Positions 58,623 through 64,000 of a DNA stretch of 64,000 nucleotides are shown here, one piece after another. The stretch lies in the NCBI GenBank assembly GCA_000306725.1, contig CP003083.1:1922001-1986000 (forward strand), given 5' to 3'. A program made the position numbers and the translations under genes. Numbering within the stretch: position 1 is the stretch's first letter; each line of letters begins with the position of its first letter. The stretch is from Methanolobus psychrophilus R15. GTDB lineage: Archaea; Halobacteriota; Methanosarcinia; Methanosarcinales; Methanosarcinaceae. The notes under the pieces are model-generated. The model did not search any database, was not told the DNA's origin, and was given only the letters and a program-made list of their open reading frames with translations.

Positions 58623-58698
58623 TGGTGCCGAGGGGAAGATTCGAACTCCCGGAAAACCGCTCTGCAGGCGGTCACATTGGCCACTCTGTCACCTCGGC
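58623..58698 (-). tRNA. tRNA-Cys (GCA), CCA encoded
   Basis: GCCGAGG pairs with CCTCGGC, followed by A73 and CCA. D-arm includes GTGGCC, anticodon stem ACCGC/GCGGT with loop CTGCAGA (anticodon GCA), short variable region and T-loop TTCGAAT. The fold is complete with 73 bases plus encoded CCA. Discriminator A73 differs from the U73 usual in tRNA-Cys. Confidence 0.93.
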
Positions 58699-58825
58699 AC
58701 TCTCATTATCCAGCCTCTGCTGTAAAGTAATGTCTGCGGGTTGGCTTATTTAGTTTTTGCTTGTCCGAACCACAAAATATATCCAAGTTAGTTTCAATTT
58801 CTTTTGAAATATAAGGTGTAGAACC

Positions 58826-59122
58826 ATGAGGGTCATATCCGTTGAACAGGTACTGCCATGTATAGCAGACCCCTGGAAGCTCAGGGTCATAGCACAGCTG
58901 GATGAATGTCCGGACCTTCCAATGCTTGCGAAGTACCTTCAGGGGCGCTATAGTGAGGGGCTCGGTGTCGTTATGGCGAAGAGCGGGTACAGGGAGATTA
59001 CATTCTATAGCGATGGCAGGGTGGCCGTGCGCATGGTGGATACCACGGAAGAAGCCGAAAAGTTCATCAACAGCATGCTTGCAATGGCCTGCACGAAAGC
59101 ACTGCTTCTGGAAGATCTGTAG
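58826..59122 (+). CDS. Conserved methanogen protein of unknown function
   Basis: A 98-residue soluble protein, beginning MRVISVEQVLPCIADPWKLRVIA, with mixed alpha/beta pattern and GYREITFYSDGRVAVRMV in the middle. AAGGTG precedes the ATG, and AAAATATAT near 58775 looks like a TATA box. The size and motif resemble small methanogen proteins of unknown role. No catalytic residues can be named. Confidence 0.75.
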   Translation: MRVISVEQVLPCIADPWKLRVIAQLDECPDLPMLAKYLQGRYSEGLGVVMAKSGYREITFYSDGRVAVRMVDTTEEAEKFINSMLAMACTKALLLEDL

Positions 59123-59249
59123 TTTTTAACTGTTCTTACAAATACGCACTTTTTTATTGTAGCATCATGAAGCAACTGGAATGCTTAATGTCAAATTTTA
59201 TATGCGATGACTTATATTATCTATAACGAGTACATTAATTTAGGAAGTG

Positions 59250-59330
59250 GTGTTAATATTTATTATCATAGCAATTATGATTGTTGTTTCCGGTAACCTT
59301 CCCAGGAACATGTTCAGTAACTTTATGTAA
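59250..59330 (+). CDS. Possible small hydrophobic peptide (26 residues)
   Basis: A GTG-initiated frame encodes MLIFIIIAIMIVVSGNLPR and a short end, a single membrane helix with a basic patch. The ribosome site (GGAAG) is weak and very close. It lies in the leader region of the sensor kinase. It may be a small membrane peptide or chance. Confidence 0.25.
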   Translation: MLIFIIIAIMIVVSGNLPRNMFSNFM

Positions 59331-59357
59331 GGTAAATGCCGGGAGGAGTGAAGAAAA

Positions 59358-59414
59358 ATGTATGCGCTATCTGTGAACTATCAGGATGCCAGTGGAGGCT
59401 CATGTGAACCATGA
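59358..59414 (+). CDS. Possible 18-residue leader peptide overlapping the sensor kinase start
   Basis: ATG at 59358 with a strong GGGAGGAG about ten bases upstream encodes [18 protein letters not shown] and stops at 59412-59414. This stop lies ten bases inside the kinase gene when that begins at GTG 59404. The arrangement favours coupled translation of the kinase. Confidence 0.4.
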   Translation: MYALSVNYQDASGGSCEP

Positions 59415-61641
59415 ACCTCTGGCCGGCATAATCAGCAATGCTGCGCTCCTTCTTGCTCTCTGGGTGATATATGAAGCGACTTTTCTCAATATCAGCATAA
59501 GCCCGCGCTTGAAAAAAATGCTTGTCGGGATCATCATTGGGTTTATATGCATCGCACTGATGATGAACCCCTGGGAGCTGTTTCCCGGACTGTTCTTTGA
59601 CACGCGTTCGATTCTCCTGGGTATCACCGGACTATTCTTTGGTCTTGTCCCGACAATAATAGCCATGTCTATTGCCGCAACTTTCCGGCTGTACCAGGGA
59701 GGTGCCGGAGCCTTAATGGGAGTTTCCGTCATTATCACATCATCGTTGCTGGGTCTTTTTTGGAGTCGGCACCATGAAAAACTTAAACGCATCTTCGGGA
59801 GATTCGAACTATATGCTTTTGGTTTTGTGGTCCACATTACAATGCTCTTATGTACATTCATACTTCCATGGCAGCTCGCAATTGATACCCTGAGCAGGAT
59901 AATTCTTCCGGTCTTAGTGGTCTATCCTCTGGTAACAGTACTGCTGGGAAACATGCTGAACTATCAGATCGACCGGGAAAACTCCAGGCAGGCACTCAGG
60001 GAAAGCGAGGAGATATTCGGACTGTTCATGGACAATTTCCCCGGGTACGCCTACATCAAAGATGAAAAAGGAAGGCATCTGTTCTGTAATAAAAAATTAA
60101 AGGATAAAATAGGATTGGAGATGGCCCAAATACTGGGTAGATCCAATGAAGACCTGTTCCCTGCCGATACAGCAAAGCAATTCTCTATCACTGACCAGGT
60201 AGTGCTTCAAAACAAGGGAACTCTGGTGATAGAAGAGGAACTTCCCGGGGATGGCGGCACACAGACATTCCTTTCCTATAAGTTCGCAATCAACAGGCAA
60301 CATAGTTCTTCATATATAGGTGGTATCTCCCTTGATATAACTGATAGGAAGCGGGCAGATGAAAAGCTGAAACTGTATAACCAGCGCCTGAACATCTTTC
60401 ACCGGATAGACAAGGGCATCATCAGCGCCCATTCCTCCTGGGAGATCGCATCTACTGTTCTGAAATGCATGCGCCGTATAATTGCATGCTCCAATGTTCA
60501 TTTGATGTTGTTCGAAAAGAATTCAGCAGAGGCTTATGTGTTTGCAGGTGACGGTGAGGTGGGCCCTGCTTTTTCCGAAGGTATGCTTTTTAGAGTCTCC
60601 ATGCAAAAGCAGTTAAGTGAGCTGAGCTCTGGATATATAATCTCATTTAAAGACCTGCCTGAATTTGAAGGTTTATTTTCTCCCTTATCAGGCCATATTC
60701 CTCAAGATGCTTTTCATTCCGGTATCAGTGCACCGCTTATACTCGAGGGTGAGCTCATGGGCGCCCTGAATCTGCTGGCGGAAGACGACGACTTTTTCAA
60801 TGATGAGCATCTGGAGATTGTCCGGGAGATTGCGGCTCAGCTTGCGGTTGCTATTCAGCAGGCCCGTCTGAACGAGCAGATAAAGCGCCACAGCTGCGAT
60901 CTGGAAGAAAGTGTCAGGCAGCGAACATTCCAGCTCGAGGCTGCAAACAAGGAGCTTGAAGCCTTTGCATATTCCGTATCCCATGACCTTCGCTCACCTC
61001 TTCGTGCCATTGACGGCTTTTCCAGGATCATATTGGAAGATTATGCGGACAAACTGGACGAGGAAGGCAACAGGCTGCTGAGTGTCGTCCGGGATAACGC
61101 GCAAAAAATGGATAAACTTATTACGGACCTTCTTTCTCTTTCACGTGTCAGCAGAAATGAGATGAACCTGACAAATATAGATATGGCCGGTATGGCTGAA
61201 TCTGTCTTCTGGGAGCTTACTTCAGCGGAAATAAAAGCCAGATTCAATGTCAGTATAAATCAGATGCCAGAGAGTTGCGCAGATCCTGTCCTGATGAAAC
61301 AGGTCTGGAGCAATCTCATTGCAAATGCCATCAAATATACTATGCCCGTGAAACAGCCTGCTATATCCATTGGAGGCTACAGGGAAAATGGAAGGAACGT
61401 TTACTACGTGAAAGATACAGGAGTTGGATTCGACCCTAAATATGTGCATAAGCTTTTCGGTCTTTTCCAACGCTTGCATACAGAAAAGGAGTTTGAAGGA
61501 ACAGGTGTGGGACTTGCTATCATGCAGCGCATTGTTCACCGTCACGGAGGGACAGTATGGGCAGAGGGCAAGGTAAACGAAGGAGCAACATTCTATTTCT
61601 CATTACCTGCAAAGGAGGACTACAGCGATGATCGAAGGTGA
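59404..61641 (+). CDS. Membrane sensor histidine kinase (LytS-type 5TM, PAS, GAF)
   Basis: Start chosen at GTG 59404, with GGAGG five bases upstream (745 residues); an ATG at 59386 is in frame. The first ~190 residues carry about six helices of the 5TMR-LYT type. A PAS domain (about 195-310), a GAF domain (about 320-490) and a coiled-coil linker lead to HisKA with His527 ([13 protein letters not shown]) and HATPase ([36 protein letters not shown]). The ligand is unknown. It precedes a response regulator. Confidence 0.92.
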   Translation: MNHEPLAGIISNAALLLALWVIYEATFLNISISPRLKKMLVGIIIGFICIALMMNPWELFPGLFFDTRSILLGITGLFFGLVPTIIAMSIAATFRLYQGGAGALMGVSVIITSSLLGLFWSRHHEKLKRIFGRFELYAFGFVVHITMLLCTFILPWQLAIDTLSRIILPVLVVYPLVTVLLGNMLNYQIDRENSRQALRESEEIFGLFMDNFPGYAYIKDEKGRHLFCNKKLKDKIGLEMAQILGRSNEDLFPADTAKQFSITDQVVLQNKGTLVIEEELPGDGGTQTFLSYKFAINRQHSSSYIGGISLDITDRKRADEKLKLYNQRLNIFHRIDKGIISAHSSWEIASTVLKCMRRIIACSNVHLMLFEKNSAEAYVFAGDGEVGPAFSEGMLFRVSMQKQLSELSSGYIISFKDLPEFEGLFSPLSGHIPQDAFHSGISAPLILEGELMGALNLLAEDDDFFNDEHLEIVREIAAQLAVAIQQARLNEQIKRHSCDLEESVRQRTFQLEAANKELEAFAYSVSHDLRSPLRAIDGFSRIILEDYADKLDEEGNRLLSVVRDNAQKMDKLITDLLSLSRVSRNEMNLTNIDMAGMAESVFWELTSAEIKARFNVSINQMPESCADPVLMKQVWSNLIANAIKYTMPVKQPAISIGGYRENGRNVYYVKDTGVGFDPKYVHKLFGLFQRLHTEKEFEGTGVGLAIMQRIVHRHGGTVWAEGKVNEGATFYFSLPAKEDYSDDRR

Positions 61642-62077
61642 GGTGGAAATATTACTTGTGGAAGACAATCCCAATGACTCGGAGCTGGCTCTGAGGGCAT
61701 TGAAGAAGAACAAGATTGCAAACAATGTAGTGGTTGTAACAGATGGTGAACAGGCACTTGATTTTTTCTTTGCGAGAGGGGAATTTTCCGGGCGTGATGC
61801 CTCCAATGTGCCGAAGATGGTCCTTCTGGACCTGAAGTTGCCAAAGATGGATGGGCTGGAAGTTCTGAAGGTCCTGAAAGACCACAACTCCACAAAGACC
61901 ATTCCCATAATCATGCTGACATCTTCCAAGGAAGAGAATGATATTGTCGAGAGCTATCGCCTGGGAGTGAACAGTTATATTGTCAAGCCAGTTGACTTTG
62001 ATAAGTTTGTCGAAGCGGTACGGGACATAGGTGTATACTGGCTGCTTTTGAACCAGATGCCCATGGGCAAGAGATGA
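61628..62077 (+). CDS. Rcp1-type single-domain response regulator
   Basis: A 149-residue receiver: [18 protein letters not shown], Asp68 in [23 protein letters not shown], and the switch lysine in [12 protein letters not shown]. No output domain. AAAGGAGG lies before the ATG, and the gene overlaps the kinase by 14 bases. It is likely a phosphotransfer target or shuttle to the next protein. Confidence 0.94.
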   Translation: MIEGEVEILLVEDNPNDSELALRALKKNKIANNVVVVTDGEQALDFFFARGEFSGRDASNVPKMVLLDLKLPKMDGLEVLKVLKDHNSTKTIPIIMLTSSKEENDIVESYRLGVNSYIVKPVDFDKFVEAVRDIGVYWLLLNQMPMGKR

Positions 62078-63993
62078 AAGGAAAAACCATGGAAGAAAAT
62101 AATCCGCTGCGCATACTGTTCGTTGAGGATATGCCCTCCGATATGGAACTTGCAGAAAGGGAACTTATAAAAAACGGAATTTCTTTCATTTCAATAAGAG
62201 TGGAAACGCAGGAAGAATTCATAAAGAACCTGGATAGTTTCAAACCAGATATTGTCATTTCTGACTATTCTTTACCATCCTTTGATGGTATGCAGGCACT
62301 TAAGCTGTCACTGGAGCACGATGGTAACATTCCTTTCATAGTGTTTACCGGCTCCATGAATGAAGAGACTGCTGTAGCCTGTATGAAAGCCGGCGCTACG
62401 GATTACATTATCAAGGAACATACAAAAAGGCTCCCTTTTGCTGTACGTGAAGCTCTTTTAAAGAAGAAGATGAGTTTGTCCAGAGACCGGGCTGAGAAAG
62501 AGCTTGCCCAGAAAAAAGAAGAGCTGAACAATTATTTCGAGAACGCCCTTGATCTTTTCTGCATCGTCAGTACAGATGGTCTCTTCGTGCGTCTCAACAA
62601 AGCATGGGAGAGGGTCCTTGGTCTCAGAGTGGAAGAACTGGAAGGGAAAACCATTCAGGATTTTGTCCATCCTGATGACCTCTGCACAACAGCAGATATA
62701 TTCTCTATCCTGCAGAATGGTAAGGAAATATCCGGTTTTGTAAACCGTTTCAGGTGCATTGACGGGTCATATTGCTGGATAGAGTGGAAATCCTCTCCAA
62801 AGGATAATCTCATATACGCGGCTGCCAGGGATATCACTGACCGTAAACAGGCGGAAGACGCACTCAAAGAAAGTGAGGAACGGCTCCAGCTGGCCATGGA
62901 AGTTTCAGAACATGGTTTCTGGGACTGGGATATGGATAGCAACAAAGCCTATTTCAGTCCGAAATGGTACACAATCCTGGGGTACAAGCCTAATGAACTT
63001 GCTATGGACTTTGGAACATGGTCCAGCCTTTTACATCCTGATGAACGTGACATCGTGCTCGAGTCCCTGATGGCTCACCTTTGTGCCCTGCAGTATTTCA
63101 AAATGGACTACAGGATGAGATCTAAGTCCGGTGAGTGGGTGTGGGTGACAGGACGCGGCAGGTCATTCAAAGTGGACGGTAACGGGGTGCCACACAGGGC
63201 AGTGGGCACATACGTCGATATAACCAGGCGCAAGAAGACCGAAGAACAGATGCTGCTGGCCAGGATAGCTGCCGAGGAAGCTAATCGCAGCAAGAGCGAG
63301 TTCCTGGGCAACATGAGCCATGAACTGAGAACTCCTTTAAGCGGTGTGATTGGTTTTTCGGATATACTGCTGGAGGAATTATCTGCAGGGATGAACGAGA
63401 CACAAATAAAGTACATCTCTACCATAAATAGGAGTGGAAACCAGCTTCTGCATATTATCAATAAGATATTGGAAATATCCTGCATTGATTCAGGCAGGAT
63501 GTGCATAAGACTGGACAGGCTGAGTATTCATTCTGCTGTTGAGCATACATATACGTCCCTGAACTCTCTGGCTGTCAGGAAAAAGATCGAACTTCGCACG
63601 GACATAGACAGCCGTCTCACTGAGATAACCGCCGATGTCGAGAAGTTCAAAAGTATATTGTATAATCTTGTGGAGAATTCCATAAAATTCACACCGGAAG
63701 GTGGAATCGTTACGATAAGAGCCATACCTGAAGTGAATCATATAAAGATATCAGTAAGTGATACCGGCATTGGGATACCTGATCAGGAAAAGGGGCGCAT
63801 ATTTGAGCCTTTTTTCCAGGTGGACAGTTCCGCATCCCGCAGTTATGGGGGTACCGGGTTAGGACTTATGCTTGTTAAGGAATATGTGGAAATGCATGAA
63901 GGAACGATCTGGGTCGAGAGTGAGCCTGGCAAGGGGAGCACTTTCACTTTCACAATCCCGATAGGGACACCGCCATCAGAAAGCCCGGAATAA
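62074..63993 (+). CDS. Hybrid sensor kinase with N-terminal receiver and two PAS domains
   Basis: The 639-residue cytoplasmic protein has a receiver first (Asp64 in [13 protein letters not shown]), two PAS domains (about 140-265 and 275-395), then HisKA with His416 ([13 protein letters not shown]) and HATPase ([48 protein letters not shown]). It starts in the response-regulator stop (ATGA); an ATG at 62089 is possible. Input is through an upstream kinase or PAS ligand. The stop is at the window end. Confidence 0.93.
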   Translation: MKGKTMEENNPLRILFVEDMPSDMELAERELIKNGISFISIRVETQEEFIKNLDSFKPDIVISDYSLPSFDGMQALKLSLEHDGNIPFIVFTGSMNEETAVACMKAGATDYIIKEHTKRLPFAVREALLKKKMSLSRDRAEKELAQKKEELNNYFENALDLFCIVSTDGLFVRLNKAWERVLGLRVEELEGKTIQDFVHPDDLCTTADIFSILQNGKEISGFVNRFRCIDGSYCWIEWKSSPKDNLIYAAARDITDRKQAEDALKESEERLQLAMEVSEHGFWDWDMDSNKAYFSPKWYTILGYKPNELAMDFGTWSSLLHPDERDIVLESLMAHLCALQYFKMDYRMRSKSGEWVWVTGRGRSFKVDGNGVPHRAVGTYVDITRRKKTEEQMLLARIAAEEANRSKSEFLGNMSHELRTPLSGVIGFSDILLEELSAGMNETQIKYISTINRSGNQLLHIINKILEISCIDSGRMCIRLDRLSIHSAVEHTYTSLNSLAVRKKIELRTDIDSRLTEITADVEKFKSILYNLVENSIKFTPEGGIVTIRAIPEVNHIKISVSDTGIGIPDQEKGRIFEPFFQVDSSASRSYGGTGLGLMLVKEYVEMHEGTIWVESEPGKGSTFTFTIPIGTPPSESPE

Positions 63994-64000
63994 GAATGCC

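Overview
The window reads as the chromosome of a methanogenic archaeon of the Methanosarcinales, most likely a methylotrophic genus of the Methanosarcinaceae. The evidence is F420-dependent methylene-H4MPT reductase (mer) followed directly by fpoF, the F420H2-oxidising subunit of the membrane F420H2 dehydrogenase. Supporting signs are FprA, AfpA, Isf, NreA, aIF1, a TRAM protein, archaeal-type NadM and CoaD, corrinoid genes and archaeal TATA boxes. MutS and MutL are also present, as is known for Methanosarcina. The genus is my inference. There is no prophage, intact insertion sequence, CRISPR array or rRNA.

Layout. 1-12 kb: end of a permease; a DUF2178/XRE/ModE operon; wrbA; a 17-bp inverted repeat with two tiny ORFs; a CTERM surface protein; a large thioester alpha-2-macroglobulin lipoprotein; an arsenite/bile-acid-type permease; a decayed ACR3-like fragment. 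9.5-14.5 kb: mutS and mutL. 14.5-21 kb: cobalt and corrin block (cbiD, cbiE, cbiM, cbiN, cbiQ, cbiO with an extra C-terminal domain, and a NicO-type transporter). 21-34.5 kb: housekeeping and information genes (Nfo-like, coaD, radA, pgp, PRC-barrel, cdc48, TRAM, purL, aIF1), then an Fe-S assembly operon (nifS, iscU-like, four-cysteine HTH regulator, nreA). 34.5-40 kb: phosphate permease with DUF47, FAD oxidoreductase, purC, nikR, ArsR, hemerythrin. 40-47 kb (minus strand): rubrerythrin-fprA-FTR-like redox genes, a PAS protein, a PfkB kinase whose only sensible start is ATT, and a P-type ATPase. 47-55.4 kb: inositol-phosphate synthase, DUF429, an eight-gene minus-strand redox operon, and divergently mer-fpoF-nadM. 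55.4-58.7 kb: CopZ-like protein, an ArsR-ArsM fusion, cysS and an adjacent tRNA-Cys. 58.8-64 kb: a small unknown gene and a sensor kinase / response regulator / hybrid kinase set.

How the parts fit. mer and fpoF supply and oxidise F420H2 in methylotrophic methanogenesis, which depends on corrinoids (cbi genes), nickel (nikR and possibly NicO) and Fe-S proteins (nifS-iscU-regulator). Two separate gene groups handle oxygen and redox stress: Rbr/FprA/FTR-like, and AhpD-like/DUF2180/7Fe-type ferredoxin/Isf/FNR/AfpA. The second group is the best candidate here for an undescribed multi-component system. Other points worth a second look are the ATT start, the IscU-like protein with Cys replaced by Asp, the Cys4 regulator coupled to a DNA-repair gene, the CbiO extension, the ArsR-ArsM fusion, and tRNA-Cys with A73 next to cysS.
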